Shown one piece after another: positions 23,911 through 32,570 of a stretch of DNA of 64,000 bases. Location of the stretch: assembly GCF_965137005.1 (NCBI RefSeq), contig NZ_CBCRXM010000005.1:62001-126000 (forward strand). The letters run 5' to 3'. A model generated the notes under the pieces. It worked only from the letters and a program-made list of their open reading frames with translations. It did no database searches and was not told the DNA's origin. Within the stretch, counting starts at the first letter, position 1. Every line of letters begins with the position of its first letter. The position numbers and the translations under genes were made by a program. This DNA comes from Sphingomonas_O antarctica (GTDB lineage: Bacteria > Pseudomonadota > Alphaproteobacteria > Sphingomonadales > Sphingomonadaceae).

Positions 23911-25320
23911 TTAGGCTGCGTCGGAAATTCCGAGTTCGGCGAGTTTGCGGTACAGCGTCGAGCGACCGATGTGTAGGCGGCGTGCCACTTCGGTCATCCG
24001 CCCATGATAGTGATCGACCGCCGCGCGGATCACGTCCGCCTCGATTTCTTCGAGTGAGCGGAAATGCCCATCGGTGCCGAGCAGCGCCATACCGCCTTCT
24101 TGCGTAGCAATGGGTTTCGGCGCACGGAGCGCCGGACGTTCGCCGGCGATGTGCGGGAAATCGTCCACGTCGAGCGTCGCGCCGTCGCAGAACACTGCGG
24201 CACGGAACAATGCATTATACAATTGGCGCGCATTGCCGGGCCAGCCATAGCTGACCAGCAATGCCAATGCGCCATCGCTGATTTCTAGGTCACGAAGGCC
24301 GGGCTCGCGCGCGATACGCGTCAGCATATGGCCGACGAGTCCTGGCAAATCCGCGAGCCGCTCGCGCAGCGGCGGCAGCGTCAACTGAACCTTGGCAAGG
24401 CGGAGGAACAGGTCCTCGCGGAACTTGCCCTGTTGGACATCGGCGGTCAGCGGACAGTTGGCTGCGGCGATGACCCGCACATCGACGGCGATCGGGCGTC
24501 CCCCGATCGGCACGATTTCGCCATGATCGATCAGGTGCAGCAGCTTGGTCTGCGCGTCGATTGGCAGCTTGCACACTTCGTCGAGAACCAACGTGCCGCC
24601 ATGCGCATCGCAAATCTTGCCGACGACCTTGGTAAAGGCTCCCGCAAATGCGCCCATTTCGTGCCCGAACAACAGCGACTCGACGCCGTTTGCGGGGTGC
24701 GCCGCGCAATCGACGTGAATCAACGGCCCATCCGCGCGCGGTGATGCCGCATGAATCGTGTCGGCGACCATCGCCTTGCCTACGCCCGGCTCGCCCTCGA
24801 TCAGGACGGGAACGTCGACGCTGGCTGCTTTGGCCGCGATCTCCAGTGCGGCACGGAATTTCGACGCGTTGCCGACGATCTGGCCGAACGCCAATGGCAT
24901 CGAGAATTTTTCGGTGAGCGGGCGCAGTTCGCCGCCATGAACGCCATTATCGACGGCTGCAGCCAATGCCGCCAACAGCCGCTCTGGCGCGACCGGCTTG
25001 ACCAGGAAATCGCTGGCCCCGGCACGCATCGCCGCGACCGCGCTTTCGACCGATCCGAACGCAGTCAGCGCAACGATCGGCAAATCCGGTCGCTTGGCGC
25101 GCATTGACGCGATCAGCGCAGTGACATCGCCACCACTGTGGTCGATCAGCACCGCGTCAAGCTGTTGCCCATCGCGCGACGCGAGGCGCGCCAACGCCAT
25201 ATCTTCACCCGCCGCCGACACTGTGCGCCAGCCGCCACGCTGCGCCAAGGCGGAAACCAGGCGCAGATGCGCCGGGTCGCCGTCGACCAGCATCAGCATT
25301 TGGGCTCCGTTTGGCGTCAT
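23911..25320 (-). CDS. NtrC-like response regulator with atypical sigma-54 interaction loop
   Basis: This gene encodes 469 residues, starting at 25318-25320 after CGGAGAGC. A receiver domain spans residues 8-120 with D60 as phospho-site (AVLIDHSGG) and K108. The AAA+ domain has Walker A GEPGVGKA at 176-183 (usually GESGTGKE), the loop GAFAGA at 223-228 (usually GAFTGA) and Walker B GGTLVLDEVCKLP. A Fis-type helix-turn-helix ends the protein (MTEVARRLHIGRSTLYRKLAELG). The Thr-to-Ala change at the sigma-54 contact loop suggests it may not act through sigma-54. It is divergent from coxIV-pntAA. Confidence 0.88.
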   Translation of the reverse strand: MTPNGAQMLMLVDGDPAHLRLVSALAQRGGWRTVSAAGEDMALARLASRDGQQLDAVLIDHSGGDVTALIASMRAKRPDLPIVALTAFGSVESAVAAMRAGASDFLVKPVAPERLLAALAAAVDNGVHGGELRPLTEKFSMPLAFGQIVGNASKFRAALEIAAKAASVDVPVLIEGEPGVGKAMVADTIHAASPRADGPLIHVDCAAHPANGVESLLFGHEMGAFAGAFTKVVGKICDAHGGTLVLDEVCKLPIDAQTKLLHLIDHGEIVPIGGRPIAVDVRVIAAANCPLTADVQQGKFREDLFLRLAKVQLTLPPLRERLADLPGLVGHMLTRIAREPGLRDLEISDGALALLVSYGWPGNARQLYNALFRAAVFCDGATLDVDDFPHIAGERPALRAPKPIATQEGGMALLGTDGHFRSLEEIEADVIRAAVDHYHGRMTEVARRLHIGRSTLYRKLAELGISDAA

Positions 25321-25471
25321 TGCTCTCCGGGGGTCGGTGTTGAATCTAATTCTATTCCCTAGATACGGAAGGAGGGTTGATTTGGATTTAACCGCGAAAC
25401 GAAAAAAATGGTTCCCTTGAGGCCGGGCCGCACCCTCGCTAGTGCTGGGGCAGACAACATAGGGTGGAAAT

Positions 25472-25615
25472 ATGTCAGGCGATAACGTCACCACAGGCAG
25501 CGAAGACTTTCCGGCGCATGTCGCAGGCTATAGCCGCTTCCTGTTCTGGCTGAAGTTCGGGACGATCGGTTCGGCGCTGGTCGCGGCGCTCGTCATATTC
25601 CTCATCACGCGGTGA
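25472..25615 (+). CDS. aa3-type cytochrome c oxidase subunit IV
   Basis: This gene encodes only 47 residues. It has the family pattern: an acidic N-terminus, then FPAHVAGYSRFLFWLKFG, then a single membrane segment (GSALVAALVIFLIT). This small peptide is the alphaproteobacterial aa3-oxidase subunit IV (PF07835 type), which packs against subunits I and III. Its stop overlaps the GTG start of pntAA by four bases. In alphaproteobacteria this gene commonly precedes the transhydrogenase genes, which supports the call. Confidence 0.88.
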   Translation: MSGDNVTTGSEDFPAHVAGYSRFLFWLKFGTIGSALVAALVIFLITR

Positions 25616-26724
25616 AGATCGCCGTCCTCAAGGAAACGACCGCCGGTGAACGGCGCGTCGCGGCAACCCCGGAGACGGTCAAGAAATTGATCGCGCTCGG
25701 CGCGAGTGTCGCGGTCGAAGCCGGCGCGGGGCAGGGTGCGTCGATCGCGGACCAGGCTTTTGCCGATGCGGGCGCGAGCGTTGGCGACCGTTCGAAAACT
25801 CTATCCGAAGCGGATGCGATTTTTGGCGTGCAGGGTCCCGATCCGGCCAGCCTGACGGGGATCAAGCCGGGCGCGTGGATCGCCGCCGCGCTTAATCCGT
25901 TTGTCGAGCGCGCGCGCGTCGATGCCTATGCGGCGCTCGGTGTCGAGGCGCTGGCGATGGAGTTCATGCCGCGCATCACGCGCGCCCAGTCGATGGACAT
26001 TCTCAGCTCGCAATCGAACTTGTCAGGCTATAAAGCGGTTTTGGATGCTGCCGGCGAATATGGCCGCGCCTTTCCGATGATGATGACCGCGGCGGGCACC
26101 GTCAGCGCGGCGCGGGTCTTCGTGATGGGTGTCGGGGTTGCCGGGCTTCAGGCGATCGCCACCGCCCGCCGCCTGGGTGCACAGGTCTCCGCCACCGATG
26201 TGCGGCCCGAGGTCAAGGAACAGATTGAAAGCCTCGGCGCCAAGGCGGTGTTCGCCGAAGGGCTGACCGCGTCGGGGCAGGGTGGCTATGCCGCCGAGCT
26301 GACCGACGAACAAAAAGCGGCGCAGGCCGCGTTCGTTTCCAGCCATATCGCCAAGCAGGATATCGTTATCACCACCGCGCTGATCCCCGGCCGGCCCGCG
26401 CCGCGGCTGGTCAGCGATGTGCAGATCGCATCGATGCGACCGGGCAGCGTGATTGTCGATCTCGCGGTCGAAAGCGGCGGCAATGTCGAAGGTGCGGTCG
26501 CGGGCGAGATTGTCGAGCTGCACGGCGTGAAGATCGTCGGGCACAAGAATGTGCCCAGCCGGCTTGCGGCGGACACGTCGGCGCTGTTCGCGCGCAATTT
26601 GCTCAATTTCGTCACCGCATTTTGGGACAAGGAATTGGGCAAGCCGGTGCTCGACGCCGAGATCGGCGACGCCATCCGGCTGACTCAGGCTGGCAAGGTC
26701 GTGAACCCCCGCTTGCTCGGCTGA
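25612..26724 (+). CDS. pntAA: NAD(P) transhydrogenase subunit alpha part 1 (PntAA)
   Basis: This gene encodes 370 residues from a GTG start (KIAVLKETTAGERRVAATPETV). It is the NAD(H)-binding domain I of the proton-translocating transhydrogenase, with the Rossmann glycine motif VMGVGVAGLQAIATARRLGA and SATDVRPEVKEQIESLGA. The RQD-loop-type region LSSQSNLSGYKAV is present. The enzyme passes hydride between NADH and NADP across the membrane, coupled to protons. The usual partners pntAB and pntB do not follow: the next gene is rplQ on the other strand, 67 bases away. They must be elsewhere or lost. Confidence 0.93.
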   Translation: MKIAVLKETTAGERRVAATPETVKKLIALGASVAVEAGAGQGASIADQAFADAGASVGDRSKTLSEADAIFGVQGPDPASLTGIKPGAWIAAALNPFVERARVDAYAALGVEALAMEFMPRITRAQSMDILSSQSNLSGYKAVLDAAGEYGRAFPMMMTAAGTVSAARVFVMGVGVAGLQAIATARRLGAQVSATDVRPEVKEQIESLGAKAVFAEGLTASGQGGYAAELTDEQKAAQAAFVSSHIAKQDIVITTALIPGRPAPRLVSDVQIASMRPGSVIVDLAVESGGNVEGAVAGEIVELHGVKIVGHKNVPSRLAADTSALFARNLLNFVTAFWDKELGKPVLDAEIGDAIRLTQAGKVVNPRLLG

Positions 26725-26738
26725 GGCCAGATACACGA

Positions 26739-26771
26739 AGCCCCGGCGCAGGATGGTCCTGCACCGGGGCT
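26739..26771. terminator. Hairpin between convergent pntAA and rplQ
   Basis: AGCCCCGGCGCAGGA pairs with TCCTGCACCGGGGCT around a 3-base loop, with one mismatch. It lies between the two stop codons and can serve both strands. There is no strong T-run on either side. Confidence 0.7.
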
Positions 26772-26791
26772 CGGAATTTCAGAATTGAGGC

Positions 26792-27220
26792 TTAAGCGGC
26801 CTGGTCGAATTCCGCGTCGTCGAACGTCTGGACCGGACCTGAATCCTGGCCCTTGGCCGACACATCGCGATCGACGAATTCGATGATTGCCATTTCGGCC
26901 GAATCCGATTTGCGGATGCCGGCGCGAATGACGCGGCAATAACCGCCTTCACGGTCGGCGTAACGCGAGGCGAGAACGTCGAACAGCTTGATTAGCTGCG
27001 TTTCGTCGAGCAGCCGCGAATGCGCCAGACGACGGTTCGACAAGCCGCCCTTCTTGGCCAGAGTCACCAGCTTTTCGGTATAGGGGCGCAGTTCCTTCGC
27101 CTTAGCGAGGGTCGTGGTGATTTGCTCATGCTTGATCAGCGCGGCCGACATGTTGCGGAACAGGGCGGTACGATGCGCGGACGTGCGCTGCAGTTTACGA
27201 TGAGCTTTGCGATGACGCAT
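26792..27220 (-). CDS. rplQ: 50S ribosomal protein L17
   Basis: This gene encodes 142 residues. The start MRHRKAHRKLQRTSAHRTAL was chosen at 27218-27220, behind AAAAGGA, over an ATG two codons earlier. Conserved blocks are HEQITTTLAKAKELRPYTEKL and LFDVLASRYADREGGYCRV. L17 sits near the peptide exit tunnel. An acidic C-terminal tail (about 25 residues, ending FDDAEFDQAA) extends it. It is normally directly downstream of rpoA; here a histidine kinase gene and a terminator intervene, so it must have its own promoter within 27221-27323 or rely on read-through from the kinase. Confidence 0.97.
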   Translation of the reverse strand: MRHRKAHRKLQRTSAHRTALFRNMSAALIKHEQITTTLAKAKELRPYTEKLVTLAKKGGLSNRRLAHSRLLDETQLIKLFDVLASRYADREGGYCRVIRAGIRKSDSAEMAIIEFVDRDVSAKGQDSGPVQTFDDAEFDQAA

Positions 27221-27323
27221 GGTCAATCCTTTTGGGTTCGTCCGTCACCCGTATCAGGTAGCGACGGCCAGGCGGAGGAACCGCCCGGTGCGAGCGCGCC
27301 AATGCGGCGGCGCAGCGAAAAAG

Positions 27324-29288
27324 TCAATCGGCCAACAAGCGCGTACCGCCGTGGATCGCCAGCTCATCGAGTGCCGCGGCCAATTCGTCACGACGGAACG
27401 GCTTGTTGAGGCTGGGCAGCGCGTGTGTGACCCCGGCAACCTCGGCGAACCCCGAGATGATCAACGCGGGCAAAGGTGGCTGCCTCGTCGCGATGGTGTG
27501 TGCCAGTTCGGTCCCGCTCATGCCGGGCATCAGATGATCGGTCACCACTGCATCGACCGATGTGCCCTCTTCGAGGATGGTCAGAGCCGCCTCCGCATCC
27601 TCTGCTTCGACAACGTCATATCCAAGCTCGACAAGCATATCGGCCGTCGCGGCGCGGACCAGCGGCTCGTCGTCAACCAGCAGAATGCGCGCCGTACCGC
27701 GTGCCTCACGCACCGGCGCGGCAAGCGATGAAGCGGCCAGCTCTTCCGTGGCGGGCAGGTAAAGGTGGATAGTCGTGCCTTCCCCAGGCGCGCTCTCGAT
27801 TTCGAGCAGCCCGCCCTGTTGTGCGGCCAATCCATGAACCATCGACAACCCCAGCCCGGTACCGCGTCCGACGCCCTTGGTCGAAAAGAACGGCTCCACT
27901 GCGCGCGCGCGCGTTTCGGCATCCATCCCGGAGCCGGTATCGCTGACACACAGGCGCACGAAACTCCCGGTCAAGCCCACTTTCGCGCAGTCTTCGGCGT
28001 CAGGCCGCGCCGCGACCAGTTCGATGGTGCCGCCATCGGGCATCGCGTCCCGTGCATTCACGCCCAGATTGAGGATCGCCATTTCCAGCTGATTGGGATC
28101 GACGAGCACCCGCGGTAGGTCGGACGCCACGCGCGTTTCCACCTTGACCCGCGGTCCGACCGTGCTGGCGATCAATTCGTGCATCCCGGCCATCAGTTCC
28201 GACAGGTCGACCGGCACGGGTTTCAACGGTTGCCGCCGCGCAAAGGCCAGCAACCGTTGCACCAGCACCCGAGCGCGCTCCGCCGATTGCTGCGCGCCGC
28301 TGACCAATCGCTCCATCCGCGCATCGTCCAGCCCCCGTCGCTGCAACAGGTCGAGCGCGCCGACGATCGGGGTCAGCAGATTGTTGAAATCATGTGCCAC
28401 ACCACCGGTCAGTTGGCCCATGCTTTCGAGTTTTTGGCTTTGGCGCAAAGCGGCCTGGGCGGTTTCCAGTTCGGCCGTGCGCGCCGCGATCAGCTCCTCC
28501 AGCCGTAACTGGGCTTCCTTGGCGATGGTGATGTCGAACGCCGCACCGATGAACCCGGCGAGATTGCCCGCCGCATCGAAACGCGGATTGGATTCGGAGC
28601 GGAGCCAAGTCCACTGCCCGTTCGCGCCGCGATAGCGGCCCTCGAGCGTGAACGGCTTGAGCGATGCTTCGCCCGCCGCCGATTCCGCGAGCAGCCGCGC
28701 ACCATCATCGGGGTGGATGATGGTGCGCCAGTCGAATTGCCTAGCCTCATCCTCGCCGGTTCCAAGAAACGCCATATAGGCTTTGTTGACGAAGGCGCGG
28801 GTGCGATCGAGTGCGGTGACCCACATCGGCACCGGCGCCTGATCGGCGATCTCGCGAAATCGCGCCTCGCTTTCGCGCAGTGCGGCTTCACTGTCCTGCA
28901 ACGCGGCCTGCGCGCGGCGTTCGTCGGTCACATCGGTGTGCAGCACCCCCAGCGTCCCGTCGCCAAGCGGGAAGGCGTGTACCGCCCAAGCATGTTCGGG
29001 CGTGCCGAAACGATGCTCGAACCGCGCCGGATTGCCACTCGCCGCTACGCCTGCGAATTTGCCGACGAGCCGCAAGAGATTGCCAGTGACGAGATCGCTG
29101 CCCTTCGCGCCGACGATCTGCGCGCGCGGGCGGTTGAGCATGGCGGCAAAAGCAGGGTTGCACGTGACCCAGGAGAAATCCGTCGGCGGGTCGCCAATCA
29201 TGCGTACGGTCGCGAAGCCTTCGGCAATGCGGTCGATCAGTGCCGTCGCATCCAGCGCGCCGCCCGCCGATGTCGCATCCCTCTCCAT
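27324..29288 (-). CDS. PAS-containing hybrid sensor histidine kinase
   Basis: This gene encodes 654 residues with no membrane segments, so it is a cytoplasmic sensor. There are two PAS-like domains (about 15-125 and 140-260), a coiled-coil linker, and a HisKA domain with H299 in GGVAHDFNNLLTP. The HATPase domain follows with N-box LEMAILNLGVNARDAM and G-box GRGTGLGLSMVHG. A C-terminal receiver carries phospho-acceptor D584 (VVTDHLMPGMSG). The HDFNNLL motif is typical of FixL/NtrB-like kinases. It lies between rpoA and rplQ, an unexpected place, separated from rpoA by a terminator. Partner and signal are unknown. Confidence 0.93.
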   Translation of the reverse strand: MERDATSAGGALDATALIDRIAEGFATVRMIGDPPTDFSWVTCNPAFAAMLNRPRAQIVGAKGSDLVTGNLLRLVGKFAGVAASGNPARFEHRFGTPEHAWAVHAFPLGDGTLGVLHTDVTDERRAQAALQDSEAALRESEARFREIADQAPVPMWVTALDRTRAFVNKAYMAFLGTGEDEARQFDWRTIIHPDDGARLLAESAAGEASLKPFTLEGRYRGANGQWTWLRSESNPRFDAAGNLAGFIGAAFDITIAKEAQLRLEELIAARTAELETAQAALRQSQKLESMGQLTGGVAHDFNNLLTPIVGALDLLQRRGLDDARMERLVSGAQQSAERARVLVQRLLAFARRQPLKPVPVDLSELMAGMHELIASTVGPRVKVETRVASDLPRVLVDPNQLEMAILNLGVNARDAMPDGGTIELVAARPDAEDCAKVGLTGSFVRLCVSDTGSGMDAETRARAVEPFFSTKGVGRGTGLGLSMVHGLAAQQGGLLEIESAPGEGTTIHLYLPATEELAASSLAAPVREARGTARILLVDDEPLVRAATADMLVELGYDVVEAEDAEAALTILEEGTSVDAVVTDHLMPGMSGTELAHTIATRQPPLPALIISGFAEVAGVTHALPSLNKPFRRDELAAALDELAIHGGTRLLAD

Positions 29289-29341
29289 GAGGTTAGTGGC
29301 TTAGTGGGTCATCGCGGCGATGTGAACGCCCGTTCGACATG

Positions 29342-29377
29342 AAAAACCGGCAGCATGCCAAGGCGCGCCGCCGGTTT
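29342..29377 (-). terminator. Rho-independent terminator after rpoA
   Basis: Read on the minus strand, AAACCGGC pairs with GCTGCCGGTTTTT-type sequence, ending in a run of five Ts (plus-strand A run at 29342-29346). It lies 43 bases after the rpoA stop and before the kinase start, so it separates rpoA transcription from the kinase and rplQ. Confidence 0.65.
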
Positions 29378-29419
29378 GATTCACACGGTTCACAAGTGCC
29401 AATGGCGCTTGCGAAAGGT

Positions 29420-30484
29420 TCAGCCCAGCAACTCTGCTTCGAGCTTCTTGGCCATGTCTTCGATGTTTTCCGGCGGCCAGTTGGGGATGTCCATCCCCAG
29501 GCGCAGACCCATCGACGACAGGACTTCCTTGATCTCGTTGAGCGACTTGCGACCGAAGTTCGGCGTGCGCAGCATCTCGGCTTCGGTCTTGCCAACCAGA
29601 TCGCCGATATAGATGATGTTGTCGTTCTTGAGGCAATTGGCCGAACGCACCGATAGCTCCAGTTCGTCGACCTTCTTGAGAAGGTAGCGGTTGAGCTGAT
29701 TGGTGTCGGCTTCGACGCCCGACAGCGGCTGAGCCACGGCCATGCCGATCATCGGCGACGCCTGCGACACGCCGGCATCTTCGAAGCCGACGAACAACGC
29801 GAGTTGGTCCTGCAGGATGCGCGCGGCATAGCCGACCGCTTCGTCAGGAAGCACGGTGCCGTCGGTCTCGATGGTCAGGGTCAACTTGTCGTAATCGAGC
29901 TCCTGCCCGACGCGGGTGTTCTCGACCTTGTAGGCGACCTGCTTGACCGGCGAGTAAAGCGCATCGACCGGGATCAGGCCGATCGGCGCGTCGGCGGGCC
30001 GGTTCGCGGCGGCGGCGACATAGCCCTTACCGACGTCAGCGGTCAGTTCCATGTTGAGCGTCGCACCCTGATCGAGGTGACAGATCACCAGTTCGGGGTT
30101 CATCACCACGATGTCACCGGTGACGGCGATGTCGCCCGCCTTGACTTCGGCCGGACCGGTCATCGACAGCTGAAGACGCTTCGGGCCTTCGCCCTGCATT
30201 TTCAGCGCGATCTGCTTCACGTTCAGCACCATGTCGGTGACGTCTTCGCGGACGCCCGCCAGGCTGCTGAATTCATGCAGCACGTTTTCGATCTTGATGC
30301 TGGTGACGGCTGCACCCTGCAGGCTCGACAGCAGCACGCGACGCAGCGCGTTGCCGAGCGTAAGGCCGAAGCCCCGCTCCAGCGGCTCGGCGACGAAGGT
30401 CGCCTTGCGCTTGCCGTCACCCGACTTGCGCTCCAGCGCCGTCGGCTTCTTGAGTTCCTGCCAGTTCTTTGCGTTGACAGCCAT
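29420..30484 (-). CDS. rpoA: RNA polymerase subunit alpha
   Basis: This gene encodes 354 residues, starting MAVNAKNWQELKKPTAL after AAGGAAG. The N-terminal assembly domain has VAEPLERGFGLTLGNALRRVLLSSL, the signature that contacts beta and beta-prime. The C-terminal domain has ELSVRSANCLKNDNIIYIGDL and FGRKSLNEIKEVL, which bind UP-element DNA and activators. Length and motifs are standard. It is downstream of rpsK by 90 bases and is followed by a terminator rather than rplQ. Confidence 0.98.
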   Translation of the reverse strand: MAVNAKNWQELKKPTALERKSGDGKRKATFVAEPLERGFGLTLGNALRRVLLSSLQGAAVTSIKIENVLHEFSSLAGVREDVTDMVLNVKQIALKMQGEGPKRLQLSMTGPAEVKAGDIAVTGDIVVMNPELVICHLDQGATLNMELTADVGKGYVAAAANRPADAPIGLIPVDALYSPVKQVAYKVENTRVGQELDYDKLTLTIETDGTVLPDEAVGYAARILQDQLALFVGFEDAGVSQASPMIGMAVAQPLSGVEADTNQLNRYLLKKVDELELSVRSANCLKNDNIIYIGDLVGKTEAEMLRTPNFGRKSLNEIKEVLSSMGLRLGMDIPNWPPENIEDMAKKLEAELLG

Positions 30485-30574
30485 GTTGCTTCCTTGCCCG
30501 TGGGGCGACGGCGTCCCGCCTGCCCTCTGCTTTTGAATATTCTAATCCGACCGGAGCACCCCCCGGCCAGAGCG

Positions 30575-30964
30575 TCAGACGCGGCGGCGCTTGGCGGGGC
30601 GAACCCCGTTATGCGGGATCGACGTCACGTCGCGGATCGACGTGATGTTGAAACCAACCGCCTGCAGCGCACGAAGCGCCGATTCACGACCCGAACCCGG
30701 GCCCTTGACCTCGACTTCGAGCGTCCGGACGCCGTGTTCGGCGGCCTTTTTGCCCGCGTCTTCGGCGGCGACCTGCGCGGCGTAGGGAGTCGATTTGCGC
30801 GACCCCTTGAAGCCCATGGTGCCGGCCGACGACCACGAAATCGCGTTGCCCTGGGCATCCGTGATCGTGATCATGGTATTGTTGAAGCTGGCGTTCACAT
30901 GCGCGACGCCGCTGGTGATGTTCTTGCGTTCACGGCGCTTGATGCGCCCCGGTTCACGAGCCAT
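30575..30964 (-). CDS. rpsK: 30S ribosomal protein S11
   Basis: This gene encodes 129 residues. It opens with a basic segment (REPGRIKRRERKNI). NASFNNTMITITDAQGNAISW, KGSRKSTPYAAQVAAEDA and SGRESALRALQA are S11 signatures, with the C-terminal PHNGVRPAKRRRV. S11 lies on the 30S platform near the E site. It follows rpsM by 54 bases in the alpha operon. Confidence 0.98.
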   Translation of the reverse strand: MAREPGRIKRRERKNITSGVAHVNASFNNTMITITDAQGNAISWSSAGTMGFKGSRKSTPYAAQVAAEDAGKKAAEHGVRTLEVEVKGPGSGRESALRALQAVGFNITSIRDVTSIPHNGVRPAKRRRV

Positions 30965-31018
30965 TTTTGTCGTCCTGACTTAATATAAAGCGAGACTGCC
31001 ACAGGGCAGCCGTCGAGC

Positions 31019-31387
31019 TTATTTCTTCTTACCGGCGATCGGCTTGGCCTTGCCCTTGCGAGTGCGCGCATTGGTATGAGTGCGCTGGCCGCGGACCGGC
31101 AGGCCCTTGCGATGGCGGAGACCACGATAGCAGGCCAGATCCATCAGACGCTTGATGTTCATCGACACCTGACGGCGCAGATCGCCTTCGACCTGATGGT
31201 CGGCGTCGATCGTTTCGCGGATCTGCAAAACTTCCTGATCGGTCAGGTCCTGCACGCGCGTCGCATCGGCGATGCCGAGCTTCGTGGTGATTTCCTTGGC
31301 TTTCGCCGGGCCAATCCCGTGAATATAAGTCAGCGCAATCTGAACGCGCTTGTTGGTGGGGATATTGACCCCCGCAATACGTGCCAT
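31019..31387 (-). CDS. rpsM: 30S ribosomal protein S13
   Basis: This gene encodes 122 residues. ARIAGVNIPTNKRVQIALTY and IHGIGPAKAKEITTKLGI form the N-terminal helix-hairpin-helix. RGLRHRKGLPVRGQRTHTNA and the basic tail GKAKPIAGKKK reach the P-site tRNA. It is the first gene of this alpha operon. In most alphaproteobacteria adk and secY precede it, but here a divergent desaturase gene does, so its promoter must lie within 31388-31607. Confidence 0.98.
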   Translation of the reverse strand: MARIAGVNIPTNKRVQIALTYIHGIGPAKAKEITTKLGIADATRVQDLTDQEVLQIRETIDADHQVEGDLRRQVSMNIKRLMDLACYRGLRHRKGLPVRGQRTHTNARTRKGKAKPIAGKKK

Positions 31388-31607
31388 CTAAAACTTTCTC
31401 CCGGCTCCACAGCCCGTCATGGCAGACGGCCCATCTCTACGCTTTGATTCCGGCAATACGAAAAACGCGGCGCGCGCGAAAGCGCCCGCCGTGTGCGTGT
31501 TGCTGGAGTGCGATTGCAGATAGTCGCGGCTTTGGCACGAGTCAACCGGCTCGCCCCCGTTAACGGGTTGCCAACCAAGAGTGTTCACAAATGCTGGTGT
31601 GCAGCCG

Positions 31608-32570
31608 ATGTTCCCCCGTGACTTCGAGGTCGATGCCGACGCTTGGCCGCCATTGCGCACACGTGTGGAGGCCGAAACGCTGGGCGGATACAGCAAATAC
31701 CGCAAGACACTGACTCCGCGATTCGAGACCGTATGGCGCGATATTGCGCTGGGTTACGCAGTGTTGGCAGCGATTGTTGTAGCGGTTGGCAGCGTCGGCG
31801 GCATCGTGGCCAGCCTCGTCGCGGCGACGCTTGGCGCGGTGGGCATCGGCACCTCCATCGCGTACCTCCAGCTGTTCATCCACGAAGCCGCGCACGCCAA
31901 TCTTGCCCCACGCCGCCGAACCAGCGACTGGATCGCCAACAGTTTTATCGCGTGGCAGGTGGGGACGAGCATCGCCGCGTATCGCGCGGTGCATTTCGAT
32001 CATCACCGCCATTTGGGCCACGCGCGCGACGGCGAGCGGTCGTACGTTCACCCGCTGACCCCGCGCCTGATCGTCGAGATGCTGACGGGTGTTCACGCGG
32101 TCCGTATCTTTCTCAGTCGCGCACAGTCGCCGCAGCCCAGGTCCGCGCGGTCCAAATTGCCGCTGATCCGTGGCGCGGCGATCCATGTTGCGATCCTGGG
32201 TACGATGCTGGCGTTCGGTGCATGGCCCGCCGTGCTCGCCTGGGGTGGGGGCATGACGATCGTCTATCCGTTTCTCGCGACACTGCGCCCGCTACTCGAA
32301 CATCGTCCGGTTCGCGCCGATGCGTTGCGACCCGCCCAAAGCGGGGCAGTAACCCGCTTGTTCGCTGACGGTCCGCTGGCCAAAATCTTCGGTGGTGCAG
32401 GGTTCAGCCGCCACCTCCTCCATCACTGGGAACCGCAAGTGAGCTATACTCGCCTCGCCGAGCTCGACGCCTATCTGGCGCGGACGAGCCTCGCTCCGAT
32501 CCTCGACGCGCGCCGCACGACCTATGTGCAGGCGTTCCGCGACATATTGGCGAACGACCGTGGCCGCTGA
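31608..32570 (+). CDS. Fatty acid desaturase-like membrane protein
   Basis: This gene encodes about 320 residues. Three histidine clusters of membrane desaturases/hydroxylases are present in order: HEAAHANL, HFDHHRHLG and HLLHHWEPQ. Membrane segments flank them (ALGYAVLAAIVVAVG, LVAATLGAVGIGTSIAYL and AAIHVAILGTMLAFGAWP). The enzyme class uses a diiron site to insert double bonds or hydroxyls into lipid chains; the substrate is unknown. An in-frame GTG at 31581 is an alternative start. Its end overlaps the methyltransferase gene by 11 bases, so the two products may modify the same lipid. Confidence 0.85.
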   Translation: MFPRDFEVDADAWPPLRTRVEAETLGGYSKYRKTLTPRFETVWRDIALGYAVLAAIVVAVGSVGGIVASLVAATLGAVGIGTSIAYLQLFIHEAAHANLAPRRRTSDWIANSFIAWQVGTSIAAYRAVHFDHHRHLGHARDGERSYVHPLTPRLIVEMLTGVHAVRIFLSRAQSPQPRSARSKLPLIRGAAIHVAILGTMLAFGAWPAVLAWGGGMTIVYPFLATLRPLLEHRPVRADALRPAQSGAVTRLFADGPLAKIFGGAGFSRHLLHHWEPQVSYTRLAELDAYLARTSLAPILDARRTTYVQAFRDILANDRGR

